DNA of 64,000 bases from Cetobacterium sp. 8H (GTDB taxonomy: Bacteria > Fusobacteriota > Fusobacteriia > Fusobacteriales > Fusobacteriaceae): positions 682,001 through 746,000 of the forward strand of contig NZ_JACHTG010000004.1 in the NCBI RefSeq assembly GCF_014250675.1, read 5' to 3'. Positions 26,610 to 40,421 of this stretch are shown piece after piece. The translations under genes and the position numbers were made by a program. The notes under the pieces are model-generated. The model was not told the DNA's origin. It did no database searches and saw only the letters and a program-made list of their open reading frames with translations. The stretch's first letter is position 1; each line of letters begins with the position of its first letter.

Positions 26610-27377
26610 TTAATATTTTTTTAAAAATTTTTCATAAAATTTTCTAATCGGTTCTAAAATATTTAAAAAAATTAACAAATTTATTAATTTTTTCTTATAT
26701 CCTTTTATTGTTTTAAATTCTAAAAAGTATAATTTTTTCTTATTACTATGCCAACTTTTCCCCCACCAATGAATTCCATATGTATTTTTTGTTATTTTTT
26801 CATAAGAAAACTCCTCTGTAAAATGATATGGATAAAAATATTCATAAGGATATAATTTTATTCCGTCAGTTAAAGTTGTTATTTCATTATCTAAAATAGA
26901 TAAATTATAATTCTTTTTTAAAACATACTCAAGTATAGCAGGAATTGTATAGATATTTATTTCCCAAATATCTTTTTCATAAAACTCTAATACTTTTTTT
27001 ATGAATTCATGGCCTTTTTCTGCACCTATTATTCCTGCACTAACTTGTTTTTTATCTTCTAACCCTAAAAAAACTTTATCTTTTAAAAATATATCTAAAT
27101 TTTTTAATATTTGCATATCTGAGTCTAAATAAATTCCACCCTCATTATACAATACTTTTATTCTAAAATAATCTGAAAGAAATGCCCAGAGTTCTCTTTT
27201 ATAGCACTCTTTTAAAAAAATATTTTTCTCAATCTCTCTATAAAAGTCTAAATTTTCTTCGTTCCATTCTATAATTTCATAATCTGGAAGTTTTTCTCTC
27301 CAAGAATTTATACAAATATCCATTAAATTTGGTTTAGAATTTTTTCCCAACCATATATAATGTATTTTTTTTTCCAT
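26610..27377 (-). CDS. GT32-family glycosyltransferase
   Basis: The 255-residue cytoplasmic protein opens with KKIHYIWLGKNSKPNL and SWREKLPDYEIIEWNE, then has the DXD-containing GGIYLDSDMQILKNLD (about 77-92), the standard pattern of OCH1/capsular-type GT32 enzymes that transfer a sugar from a nucleotide donor. HWWGKSWH near residue 213 is also typical. It is the last gene of the eight-gene exopolysaccharide operon, 8 bases after the GT2 gene. The C-terminus is basic and may touch the membrane. Donor and acceptor sugars cannot be read from sequence. Confidence 0.88.
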   Translation of the reverse strand: MEKKIHYIWLGKNSKPNLMDICINSWREKLPDYEIIEWNEENLDFYREIEKNIFLKECYKRELWAFLSDYFRIKVLYNEGGIYLDSDMQILKNLDIFLKDKVFLGLEDKKQVSAGIIGAEKGHEFIKKVLEFYEKDIWEINIYTIPAILEYVLKKNYNLSILDNEITTLTDGIKLYPYEYFYPYHFTEEFSYEKITKNTYGIHWWGKSWHSNKKKLYFLEFKTIKGYKKKLINLLIFLNILEPIRKFYEKFLKKY

Positions 27378-27385
27378 AACTCCTC

Positions 27386-28372
27386 CTAAAATTTAGGTAT
27401 TTTTTGTTTACATCCAATTCCTTTTCCTATAATTTTTCGTAAGAAATTTACTAATCTTGGAGATAAATAAACTAATATTTCTTCTATATTTTTATTTTTA
27501 ATTGCATTTACTTCTTTAAAAATATTTCTATAGTTTTTTAATTTCTCCTTATATTCTCTTCCTGAATTAATATATCTGTACAGAACTACCTTGTAAAAAC
27601 TTGGTAATAGCTTTGAAAGTGCCTTTTGTCCTAATTCATCTGTTTTTGGGTACTCACTTAAAAGCATATAACAAATTCTTTCCAATGAGTTTATACTTTT
27701 ATCTGTAACTACACTCATTATGCTTCCACTTCTTTGTCTATAATAATAAAATGCGATATCGATATACTTAATTCTTTTAGCTTTTAAATACACCATCGGA
27801 GTAAAATAGCTATCTTCATGTATTAAATTGTCATGAAAATAAAGCTTGTTTTCACATATGAAGTCTCTTTTATAGATATCATCTACAACCTCTTCTCTAA
27901 AACATTTATTTCCATCAAATAAAGTTAAAAAGAACTTTGTTCCTTTTCCAACAGTAAAATCTTTTATATCTTGTGATCTAAAAAGTGGCTCTCCTATTTT
28001 CCCATCTGATAGATATCTCATATTTCCGACCATAACGTCTAAATCAAGCTTCTGTCCCTCTTTAAAGAACTCTTCGAACTCAGCAGGAGAAATAATATCA
28101 TCACTATCTATGAATGAAATATACTCGCCTTTAGCTTCTTTTATTCCAACATTTCTAGCTGATGATAATCCACCATTTTCTTTAGCTACTACTTTTGTTA
28201 TTTCACTATATCTATTTTTATATTCTTCTAAAATTTTATAACTCGAATCAGTAGAACCATCATTTACTAAAATTACTTCATACTTTATATTTTTTATTTG
28301 ATATATACTGTCTAAACACTCTCTTAAATACTGTTCTACATTATAAACTGGTACTATTATTGTAAGTTCCAT
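27386..28372 (-). CDS. GT2-family glycosyltransferase
   Basis: 328 residues with a GT-A fold: TIIVPVYNVEQYLRECLDSI at the start, VILVNDGSTDSS, GGLSSARNVGIKEAKGEYISFIDSDD (DXD-type metal site near 87-91). The C-terminal region is longer and basic. It likely adds one sugar to the lipid-linked repeat unit at the inner face of the membrane. Its start overlaps the end of the upstream GT4 gene by 16 bases, so translation is coupled. Confidence 0.9.
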   Translation of the reverse strand: MELTIIVPVYNVEQYLRECLDSIYQIKNIKYEVILVNDGSTDSSYKILEEYKNRYSEITKVVAKENGGLSSARNVGIKEAKGEYISFIDSDDIISPAEFEEFFKEGQKLDLDVMVGNMRYLSDGKIGEPLFRSQDIKDFTVGKGTKFFLTLFDGNKCFREEVVDDIYKRDFICENKLYFHDNLIHEDSYFTPMVYLKAKRIKYIDIAFYYYRQRSGSIMSVVTDKSINSLERICYMLLSEYPKTDELGQKALSKLLPSFYKVVLYRYINSGREYKEKLKNYRNIFKEVNAIKNKNIEEILVYLSPRLVNFLRKIIGKGIGCKQKIPKF

Positions 28373-29469
28373 AATTTTCTCCTATATATCTCAATTATTA
28401 TTTTTTCATCAAACTCCTTTAAAATTTTCTTTCTTCCATTTTTACCTAAATTTTCTCTAGATACATCGTCTAATTTTATAAATTTTTCCATTTTTAAAGC
28501 TAAATCCTTAGAATCTTTAACTTTTACTAGATACCCATTCACTTCATCATCTATTATTTCTTTACATCCTGTAACATTAGTTGCTATTATAGGTTTTTCC
28601 ATGCTTGCGGCTTCCATCAATACTTTTGAAATACCCTCTCTATAAGAAGGAAGAACAACGCAATCAGAATGGTTTATTACCTCATTAACGTCCTTTCTAT
28701 GCCCTAAATATTCTATTACACCAGAATTTACATACTCTTGCATTTTAAGCTCATTTACGCCATTTGCCGTATCTCCACCCAATGCACCTAAAAACCAAAA
28801 TTTTACTTTAGGATATTTTTCTTTTATTATTTTAGCAGCTTCTACATACTCATTAAACCCTTTATCATAAAAAGCTCTGGCAACCATTAAAAATATAGTC
28901 TCATTATTTTTTTCTCTTTTCATCGGAGCAAATTTTCTAGTATCTACACCTTCTCCTGGAAGAATAAAAATCTTATTTTCCTTTACAATATTTTTTTCAA
29001 TCAATGTATTTTTATCATCTTTATTTAAAACCCAAACCTCTTTTGAAAATGTCAATGCAATTTTATACATCAATTTTGCTATCTTTGAAATAAGTCCACC
29101 CTGCACAAAAGAGTACCCTAATCCTGTTAATACTGCAATACTTTGAATTCTAGCTAATTTTGAAGCTATAGTTCCATAGATATTTGGTTTTATTGTATAA
29201 TGAAAAATTATATCCGGTTTCTCGTTTTTATATATTTTTGTTAGCTGCTTTAAAAGTGATAGATCTTTTATCGGATTTATTCCACGCATACTCAATTCAA
29301 TAGGAATATGTCTTATCCCTAACTCTTTTATAAAATCAATCCTTACATCTTTAGGAGCAACTACGACTACTTCATGTCCATCTTTTATCAAAGCTTGGAT
29401 AACTCCATATCTAAAAATATATATATCCCATAAAACGTTTGCAGTAAAAATTATTTTCAATTTTTTCAT
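28357..29469 (-). CDS. GT4-family glycosyltransferase
   Basis: 370 residues with a GT-B fold. The N-terminal half starts KKLKIIFTANVLWDIYIFRYG; the C-terminal donor-binding half has MVARAFYDKGFNEYVEAA, EYLGHRKDVNEVINHSDCVVLPSYREGISKVLMEAASMEKPIIATNV in separate blocks, with the E-x7-E motif (EGISKVLME) of family 4. It resembles CapM/PglA-like transferases of surface glycans. It lies 12 bases after the polymerase gene. Confidence 0.9.
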   Translation of the reverse strand: MKKLKIIFTANVLWDIYIFRYGVIQALIKDGHEVVVVAPKDVRIDFIKELGIRHIPIELSMRGINPIKDLSLLKQLTKIYKNEKPDIIFHYTIKPNIYGTIASKLARIQSIAVLTGLGYSFVQGGLISKIAKLMYKIALTFSKEVWVLNKDDKNTLIEKNIVKENKIFILPGEGVDTRKFAPMKREKNNETIFLMVARAFYDKGFNEYVEAAKIIKEKYPKVKFWFLGALGGDTANGVNELKMQEYVNSGVIEYLGHRKDVNEVINHSDCVVLPSYREGISKVLMEAASMEKPIIATNVTGCKEIIDDEVNGYLVKVKDSKDLALKMEKFIKLDDVSRENLGKNGRKKILKEFDEKIIIEIYRRKLWNLQ

Positions 29470-29481
29470 ACATACTCCTTA

Positions 29482-30609
29482 TTAATACTGAATTAGAAGC
29501 TCTTTTCCATGGCTATCTTTTAAAAATTTCTTACTTTCTTTTAACTCTACTTCTCTTTTTTCATAATCTAATTTGTTAAAAATAGCGTTTCTATATTTAT
29601 AATTAATCTTATTTCCTGGAAAGTTTAGATTGTTATATAATCTGAAGCCACATAAAAATAAAACTACAGATAATAATGAATAGCTTATTTTTTTATTTTC
29701 TATTTCGACACCTCTACTAAATACAATCCAAACACTGTATATAAAGAGAATTCCTATTCGGACTGAAACAATTGATAGTTCCGAAGTAAATAAAAAAATT
29801 GATATCCAAATATAGGCACTATTTTTTAAAATAGTATTTTTTTCATAAAAATAAGCTATAAAAAATAGTATCAGTCGTTCAAAATAAAATAAGTTTAAAC
29901 CTCTAAAATTTTCAACTGGCAGTATACTTCTATAATTTAATATTTTTTCCTTAAGTGGTCCACTCGTAATAAATTCTAATTTTTCTAATAAACTTGCCAA
30001 TATTTTTATATCAAAAATATAGCAAATACTACCTAAAATAAAAATACTTACAACAAATTTTTTATTATAGTTAAAATTTAAAATATAATACATTGGTAGA
30101 TAAATTAAAGCACTCCAATGAAAGGTTATTCCCACAAAATTTAATAATAAAAATGGAAATATTTTTCGTTCCTCTATATATTTTATAGAAATTAAAAATA
30201 AAATAATTGCCTTCATATTCCTTAAAAGTTCTACTTCCATTTGTAGTCCTTGTATACTAAAAAATATAGCAAAAGTCATTATTGGAAATTTACAATATTT
30301 TTTAAAAATATAATAAAGCACAATAATATCGATAGTTCCTGTTATGAGTTGATAAAAGACATAATTTCTATAAACTCCAGCAATAAACGCTGTATAAATC
30401 ATATAACCTTTTTCATAAATATATGTTTCATTTAAAAAAGATGGATAATAAAAGTACCAATCCCACCCTAACAAACCTCGAGTTCCTAAAAATATAATTA
30501 AAAAAATAACTATTAACTTTAATAATCTCTCTTTTATTTTTAAATTTTGTCCGAATACATCATATAAGCCCAAAATTAAGAGTGTTATAGCTACTATATA
30601 AAAGGCCAT
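29482..30609 (-). CDS. EpsG/Wzy-like polysaccharide polymerase
   Basis: This 375-residue protein has about ten membrane segments with short loops, begins with a helix AFYIVAITLLILGLYDVFG, and has RGLLGWDWYFYYPSF and HWSALIYLPMYYILN, similar to the EpsG family of the O-antigen polymerase type. Such proteins join lipid-linked repeat units on the outer face of the inner membrane. The position among glycosyltransferases supports this; sequence identity in the family is always low. It is 1 base after the upstream GT4 gene stop. Confidence 0.75.
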   Translation of the reverse strand: MAFYIVAITLLILGLYDVFGQNLKIKERLLKLIVIFLIIFLGTRGLLGWDWYFYYPSFLNETYIYEKGYMIYTAFIAGVYRNYVFYQLITGTIDIIVLYYIFKKYCKFPIMTFAIFFSIQGLQMEVELLRNMKAIILFLISIKYIEERKIFPFLLLNFVGITFHWSALIYLPMYYILNFNYNKKFVVSIFILGSICYIFDIKILASLLEKLEFITSGPLKEKILNYRSILPVENFRGLNLFYFERLILFFIAYFYEKNTILKNSAYIWISIFLFTSELSIVSVRIGILFIYSVWIVFSRGVEIENKKISYSLLSVVLFLCGFRLYNNLNFPGNKINYKYRNAIFNKLDYEKREVELKESKKFLKDSHGKELLIQY

Positions 30610-30610
30610 T

Positions 30611-31663
30611 CTACTCTCCTTTATAAATCTCTATATATTTTTTTGCAGTAGTTTCTATCGAGTATTTCAAACTATTTTTAATTCCATCCTTGCTCTTTTG
30701 AAAATAAAAACTTGGGTCTTCTAATAATTTTATTTTATCTACTAAATCTTGAACATTTCCTAGCTCAAACAACAGACCTGCATCATCAACGACATTAGCT
30801 AATCCTTCAACATTTGTTGCTACTATAGGTGTTCCTGAAGCCATCGCTTCTAAAGCACTTATTCCAAAACCTTCAAAATTAGAGGATTGTATAGCTATAT
30901 CATGCCTTTTTAAAAGAGCAGCTACCGAATTTGAATAACCTAAAAATTGAACTCTATCTCCTAAGTTCAGCATTAAAGCTTCTCTTTTTACACTTTCTTC
31001 TGTTTCTCCTTCCCCAACAAAGGTTAAGGTATATTCTTTAGGTAATTTAGCTAGAGCTCTTAAAACAGTTATATGATCCTTTGATTTATGAAATCTTGAA
31101 ACCATTATTATTTTATTTCCTTTTCTCTCTCTTGCTTTTCCCATAAAACTTCTCAGTGAAACTCCATTTGAAACAATCTCTATTTTCTTTAAACTAACTC
31201 CTGTCCAATTTATCAACTCTCTAGCTGTTGCCTCAGATATAGCAATTATCTTTTCATATGCTGAATAAATAAATTTATCTAGAATTTTAAAAATAGATGA
31301 TTCTCTTCTTCTATTATGTGTACTATGCTCTGTTGTCATATATATTGGTTCTTTGGCCATATACCTTGCTAAACTCACCCAAATCTGGCTGTGTATAAGA
31401 TGAGTATGAATAATATCATACTTTCCCTCTTTTATTATCCTAGCAATTTGAAATATATTTTTATAGCTTTTCTTATTATTAACTTCTGGTACATAAATTT
31501 TTATTCCTCTTTTTTTATATTCATCTAAAAAAACTTCACCATTTAAATCTAATACTAATAACTCAACATCAATACCTTGCTTTTTTTGAGCTGGAATTAA
31601 GTCTAATAGTAGTTTTTCAGCTCCACCTAATTCTAATGAAGTTATAACATGCAATATTTTCAT
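30611..31663 (-). CDS. GT4-family glycosyltransferase
   Basis: The ATG at 31661-31663 is chosen: TAGGAG lies upstream and it starts 8 bases after the previous stop; the longer reading adds eight residues without a ribosome site. The 350-residue GT-B protein has MKILHVITSLELGGAEKLLLDL at the start in two blocks, the acceptor loop HTHLIHSQIW, MVSRFHKSKDHITVLRAL, and FEGFGISALEAMASGTPIVA with the E-x7-E motif. Likely adds one sugar in the repeat unit. Confidence 0.9.
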   Translation of the reverse strand: MKILHVITSLELGGAEKLLLDLIPAQKKQGIDVELLVLDLNGEVFLDEYKKRGIKIYVPEVNNKKSYKNIFQIARIIKEGKYDIIHTHLIHSQIWVSLARYMAKEPIYMTTEHSTHNRRRESSIFKILDKFIYSAYEKIIAISEATARELINWTGVSLKKIEIVSNGVSLRSFMGKARERKGNKIIMVSRFHKSKDHITVLRALAKLPKEYTLTFVGEGETEESVKREALMLNLGDRVQFLGYSNSVAALLKRHDIAIQSSNFEGFGISALEAMASGTPIVATNVEGLANVVDDAGLLFELGNVQDLVDKIKLLEDPSFYFQKSKDGIKNSLKYSIETTAKKYIEIYKGE

Positions 31664-31671
31664 TTTTTCTC

Positions 31672-32460
31672 CTATTTTTTTATCCAATCATAATATACTG
31701 TCTGTAGATATCTGATAAAAAATTTTATTTTATTTTTTATAGGAATATTTTTTCTTAGCATATATGAATAATAAATTTTAAAACCTTTTGGATTTTTTTT
31801 TATTATATCTTTAAATTGTCGAGTATATCCTTCTGAAAGATATTGAAAATAATATATTCCCTTATCAATATATCTTAAATTATATCTTTCTCCTATTTGA
31901 TTCCAAATATACCCTTCTGGAAAAAATTTTTCTCCTTCTATCTCTATAAATGGAAACTCTCTCATTATAGAAGTCTTTATTATTTCGGCTTTATCTCCTA
32001 AGATTTTTTTATTATAAAAAATATCTATTGGATTACTATCTATTTGATCCTCTCCAAAATTTTGATTTGCTCTTTTTATAACTCCGTCATCTGATATTTC
32101 GACCTTTCTAAAAACCAAACCTGCAAAATCATTTGGTAAAGTTATTGCCTCTTCTTCAATATTTTCTATAGCTTTTTCACTTAAAAAATCATCACTATCC
32201 ACTATAAAAAAGTATTCTTCCGTCGATAAGGAAACTCCTATATTTATAGCTCTCATTTTTCCACCATTTTCTACTTTTTTATAAATTATTTTAAATTCAT
32301 CCTCTGCAATAAATTTTTTTATTAAATCTTCTGTTTTATCAGTTGATCCATCATCTACTACAACCCATTGAAAATTTTTTGATGTTTGATTTTTTAAACT
32401 TTTGTATAATCTCTCAAGTGTATTTTCCCTATTATAAGTGGGTGTAAATACCGTTATCAT
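31672..32460 (-). CDS. GT2-family glycosyltransferase
   Basis: 262 residues of GT-A fold: ITVFTPTYNRENTLERLYKSL, WVVVDDGSTDKTEDLI, GKMRAINIGVSLSTEEYFFIVDSDDFLSEKA in two blocks (DSD metal site about 92-94). A C-terminal part resembles other short capsular transferases with an extended FPEGYIWNQIGERY segment. It starts 2 bases after the sugar transferase stop, so it probably acts early in repeat assembly, although order of genes is only a hint. Confidence 0.9.
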   Translation of the reverse strand: MITVFTPTYNRENTLERLYKSLKNQTSKNFQWVVVDDGSTDKTEDLIKKFIAEDEFKIIYKKVENGGKMRAINIGVSLSTEEYFFIVDSDDFLSEKAIENIEEEAITLPNDFAGLVFRKVEISDDGVIKRANQNFGEDQIDSNPIDIFYNKKILGDKAEIIKTSIMREFPFIEIEGEKFFPEGYIWNQIGERYNLRYIDKGIYYFQYLSEGYTRQFKDIIKKNPKGFKIYYSYMLRKNIPIKNKIKFFIRYLQTVYYDWIKK

Positions 32461-32462
32461 CT

Positions 32463-33698
32463 TTACCTTCCTTTTCCAAATACAACTGTTTTTAATGTTT
32501 TAAAAAGTATTATTATATCTAAATATAAGCTATAGCATTTGATATAATATAGATCGTACTCCAACTTACATTTTGCATCTTCTACGGTAGCTCCATAGGG
32601 ATACATAACCTGAGCCCAACCTGTTAGTCCTGGTTTTACCATATGTCTTAATCCGTAGTATGGAATTTGTTTTTCTAACTCTTTTATAAATACCATTCTT
32701 TCTGGTCTAGGGCCTATAAAACTCATGTCTCCTCTTATTACATTTAACAGTTGAGGAAGTTCATCAATTCTAGTTTTTCTCATAAAATTTCCAAATTTTG
32801 TCACTCTTGGATCATTTTTTTGAGCCCATTTAGCACCATCTTTTTCTGCATCCTGTCTCATACTTCTAAACTTATAAACCATAAATTCTTTTTCATTCTC
32901 TCCAACCCTTGCCTGCGAATAAATAACATCCCCTGGACTTTCTAATTTTACTATTATAGCAGCTACAATCATCACTGGAAATGTTAAAATCCCTATAATT
33001 ATAGACATTCCTATGTCAAATACTCTCTTTATTTTATTTTGAATTTTACTTCTTAATATTTCAAACCCATAAGCATTCAATAACCATTCTTTACTTATAT
33101 AAGATACCTCAATTTTCTTTTCGATATCTAACATATAATCCAAATACCCCATAACATTTGTATCTCTTAGTTTTATTTTTAAAATTGTTTCAATTTCTTT
33201 ATCTTCTAGCTTCAATTTTCCAAGTAAAAGTAATTTTATCTTATTATTTTTTACAAATTGTTCTAAATCGTCTATATTTCCTGAAAAAACAATATATCTA
33301 TATCCCTCTAATTTTTCTAAACTTTTTTCTAAATTAAGTTTTAATTCTCCAATCCCATAAATTGTAACAGGTTTAACATTATAGACAGATAAGTTTATAA
33401 CTAATCTTAAAAAAACAACACTTGATACAAATATCATAAAAAATACAATTAACCAAAGCTCCCAACTTACTAAAAACCAAACTAAGAAAAATATAAAATT
33501 TATTCCAAGTACTGTTAAATAATTTTTTAAAGAATAACTTGGAGCATCAAAATTCATTAAGTCAAATAAATATAAACTTAGTATTATAAAAAAGAATACC
33601 AAATATCCTATAAAACTCATTTCTGAAGTAAGTGTAAAAATGTTTGTTAAAACTGAAAAGATTATTCCTAAAATACCTATATAAAAGACTCTCAACAT
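32463..33698 (-). CDS. Polyprenyl glycosylphosphotransferase, initiating sugar transferase
   Basis: This 411-residue membrane enzyme transfers a sugar-1-phosphate onto undecaprenyl phosphate, starting the repeat unit. It has four N-terminal helices (about 1-110), a CoA-binding-like domain, a fifth helix (about 222-250, KRVFDIGMSIIIGILTFPVM), and the catalytic domain: SPGDVIYSQARVG, FMVYKFRSMR, TRIDELPQLLNVIRGDMSFIGPRPER in two blocks, KPGLTGWAQV. These are the signatures of the WbaP/CpsE class. Its start overlaps the previous stop (TAATG). Confidence 0.94.
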   Translation of the reverse strand: MLRVFYIGILGIIFSVLTNIFTLTSEMSFIGYLVFFFIILSLYLFDLMNFDAPSYSLKNYLTVLGINFIFFLVWFLVSWELWLIVFFMIFVSSVVFLRLVINLSVYNVKPVTIYGIGELKLNLEKSLEKLEGYRYIVFSGNIDDLEQFVKNNKIKLLLLGKLKLEDKEIETILKIKLRDTNVMGYLDYMLDIEKKIEVSYISKEWLLNAYGFEILRSKIQNKIKRVFDIGMSIIIGILTFPVMIVAAIIVKLESPGDVIYSQARVGENEKEFMVYKFRSMRQDAEKDGAKWAQKNDPRVTKFGNFMRKTRIDELPQLLNVIRGDMSFIGPRPERMVFIKELEKQIPYYGLRHMVKPGLTGWAQVMYPYGATVEDAKCKLEYDLYYIKCYSLYLDIIILFKTLKTVVFGKGR

Positions 33699-35311
33699 TA
33701 TTCTTCACTATCTCCTTCGTAGAGCATAACTCTTTCACCATCTTGAATTATATTCTCATCAGCTCCATCTTTATCATAATATATAACAGCTCTAAAAACT
33801 TCCTCTTTAGAGTCTAGTCCGTATTCTGAGAATAAGGCTGATGGATACGATCCATCCATATAAGATGTCACTGTCAATAAATTATTATTTCTAACAAGAT
33901 ATTTCGTTTTTTTATTTTCATCTTTATCCTTACTCTCTTCTCTTCCAATTCTACCTAAAATTTTTCCTAAAATATTTAATTGAAACTTATCTTCATCATT
34001 TTTTATATCCCAAATTCCAGGTTCTATTTTTTCAATTCGAGCTCTTCTTATATCTTTTCCTGTTTTTAAAATATATCTCATATTACCCATACTGTCGAAA
34101 GCAAATGGAATAGCCTCTTCTTTCAAATTATATGATACCAAATTAAAACCTGGCTGAATGCTTCCAGATACCCTTTTTTCAATTGAGATAGCAGGTAGTC
34201 TATCATCTACTGGAAAAGTTTTTAACTTAAGTTTTAGGCTCTTTAAAACCGTTTTAGATTTTGGATTTAAAACTTCTAATAAAACTACATTTTCTTTTTT
34301 AGGGTATAGTCCTACAATTGGTAGCATTTGATAGCCATTATATTTATGAATATATGAAAAATTAGGCATTCCACCAATTCCTAAAACTGTTACTCTAATT
34401 AAATCTTCCACTCCTTTGTTGTTATATTTTATTCCATAACTTAAAGGTGTTCTCCCATAAGGATTATATTTTATAAATGGGTTTTCAAAAGTATAGTTTC
34501 CTTTTTCATACTCTTTATTTATTATATTTTCAAACTCTTCATCTTTTACATATAAATCTCCATATAAAGCAGCCTTTCTAATATTTAAACCATTTGCCAT
34601 TTCTTCTATTTCTATTGCTAATTCAGGATTAATCTTTCCTATTTGATATAATGTTTTGCTTATTTCAACTATTTGATTCAAGTTATATTTTCTTATATCT
34701 TTCTTTTCAACAAACTCTATAGTGATTGGAGATTTCGATAATATTTCACTAATTTTCATCAATTCATTTTCAGAAAGATTTTCAAGAGTATTTTTAGTAC
34801 TTTTTATAGGCAATAATTTAGTTATTCTTTTTCTTGTCTTTATAACTTCAGGTCTATCTTTTAATTTTTGTATAGATTTTGCATAGTTATTTTGCAATAA
34901 TTCATCTTTTAAATAACGCTCTAATTCTGGAGACAATAATTCTAACTCTTTTAAGGATTTAGCTATTTTTGAATTTTCTACAGCTTTTTCATAATCGACA
35001 TTATCTATATATTCTTGAATATTTGGTGCATTTAAAAACTCAACTAGCTTATCGTTTTCCATTATTGTATTTGCAATTTCTAACTTGTCTATTGATAAAC
35101 TGTTTAAAATTCCCCTTAATTTATCATTCTTTATCTTTGCATTAAATCTTTTTTCAATTCTTTTCTTTTCATTTGCCTCATAAACAGATGATAAGTTTTT
35201 ACTACTTTTAAATTTTTGTTCTATTTGATCTTTTTTTAACAGAATAGTTAGGCTTGTTAAAATAATAACTGCAGAAATTACTAAAACAATTATTTTTTCT
35301 TTTTTTATCAC
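33698..35311 (-). CDS. Membrane-anchored protein with aryl-sulfotransferase N-domain-like region
   Basis: A GTG start at 35309-35311 follows GAGAGGTGA. The 537-residue protein has one N-terminal membrane anchor (about 7-25), a long, mostly helical Lys/Glu-rich region (about 30-270), then a segment around 278-365 (NPFIKYNPYGRTPLSYGIKYN, IPx-like PIVGLYPKKENVVLLEV) that closely follows the N-terminal beta domain of PLP-independent aryl-sulfate sulfotransferases (AssT). Residues about 395-450 look like the opening of the AssT propeller (FAFDSMGNMRYIL), but the propeller and its catalytic His are missing. It is first in the exopolysaccharide operon and cotranslated with the initiating transferase. 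A scaffold or glycan-binding role is a guess; function unknown. Confidence 0.55.
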   Translation of the reverse strand: MIKKEKIIVLVISAVIILTSLTILLKKDQIEQKFKSSKNLSSVYEANEKKRIEKRFNAKIKNDKLRGILNSLSIDKLEIANTIMENDKLVEFLNAPNIQEYIDNVDYEKAVENSKIAKSLKELELLSPELERYLKDELLQNNYAKSIQKLKDRPEVIKTRKRITKLLPIKSTKNTLENLSENELMKISEILSKSPITIEFVEKKDIRKYNLNQIVEISKTLYQIGKINPELAIEIEEMANGLNIRKAALYGDLYVKDEEFENIINKEYEKGNYTFENPFIKYNPYGRTPLSYGIKYNNKGVEDLIRVTVLGIGGMPNFSYIHKYNGYQMLPIVGLYPKKENVVLLEVLNPKSKTVLKSLKLKLKTFPVDDRLPAISIEKRVSGSIQPGFNLVSYNLKEEAIPFAFDSMGNMRYILKTGKDIRRARIEKIEPGIWDIKNDEDKFQLNILGKILGRIGREESKDKDENKKTKYLVRNNNLLTVTSYMDGSYPSALFSEYGLDSKEEVFRAVIYYDKDGADENIIQDGERVMLYEGDSEE

Positions 35312-35346
35312 TTATATTCACCTCTCAATTAAATTTCCTTTTCTGT

Positions 35347-35362
35347 ATTATACACTATTATA
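35347..35362 (-). promoter_or_regulatory. Possible promoter of the exopolysaccharide operon
   Basis: Two perfect TATAAT boxes on minus (35357-35362 and 35347-35352), 40-50 bases before the GTG start and just after the rRNA operon terminator. Good -35 boxes are not seen, so strength is uncertain and an activator is possible. Confidence 0.4.
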
Positions 35363-35373
35363 TACTTATTGCA

Positions 35374-35399
35374 TAAAAAAAAGAGCCCTTAGGCTCTTT
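35374..35399 (-). terminator. rRNA operon terminator
   Basis: On minus, AAAGAGCC and GGCTCTTT pair (35380-35399, 4-base loop) and are followed by a T-run. It lies 25 bases after tRNA-Asn and separates the rRNA operon from the exopolysaccharide genes. Confidence 0.9.
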
Positions 35400-35423
35400 A
35401 AATTTTTACAAAAAATAAAAAAA

Positions 35424-35499
35424 TGGCGCTTCTTGCTGGACTCGAACCAGCGACAACACGATTAACAGTCGTGCGCTCTACCAACTGAGCTAAAGAAGC
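35424..35499 (-). tRNA. tRNA-Asn (GTT)
   Basis: Stem CACGA/TCGTG around CTGTTAA gives GTT; CCA is encoded. It is the distal gene of the rRNA operon, 11 bases after 5S. Confidence 0.96.
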
Positions 35500-35510
35500 A
35501 CTTTTTTAAG

Positions 35511-35627
35511 ATTGGCAACTTCCTATCCTCCCAGAGGGCTGCCCCCCAAGTACTTTCAGCGTTTATGGGCTTAACTTCCAGGTTCGAAATGTTACTGGGT
35601 GTACCTCCATAGCTATCGTTGCCAATC
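35511..35627 (-). rRNA. rrf: 5S ribosomal RNA
   Basis: About 117 bases with ends ATTGGCAAC and GTTGCCAAT pairing as helix I, and the conserved loop region CCCAGTAACATTTCGAACCTGG-like sequence on minus. Boundaries are accurate to a few bases. Confidence 0.93.
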
Positions 35628-35678
35628 AATATTTTTTTGTGTTTCTTGAACACTTGAAACTATATAGTAGTATATTAA

Positions 35679-38595
<2,917 letters not shown>

Positions 38596-38730
38596 TTGTA
38601 ATATAATTCATATTATTTAGACAGACTAACTACTCAATTTAAGATTGACTTAAAAATGAATTGTTAGTTAATTTAGAATATTTTCTCAATATCTACTATA
38701 TAGTTTCCAATGTCCAAGATGATAATGTTT

Positions 38731-38806
38731 TGGTGGAGATAAGCGGAGTCGAACCGCTGACCTACGCAGTGCAAGTGCGTCGCTCTCCCAACTGAGCTAT
38801 ATCCCC
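38731..38806 (-). tRNA. tRNA-Ala (TGC) in the 16S-23S spacer
   Basis: Stem ACGCA/TGCGT around CTTGCAC gives TGC; CCA is encoded. The spacer has only this tRNA, with no tRNA-Ile. The remaining spacer is AT-rich. Confidence 0.97.
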
Positions 38807-38852
38807 ATATGAAGAACATCATCAATCGAATAGAGAAAAAGTTAGTCTCCTT

Positions 38853-40370
<1,518 letters not shown>

Positions 40371-40421
40371 ATATATTTAAAGTCCTAAGACTTATGTTTA
40401 CACCATTTATTGGTTGTGTCA

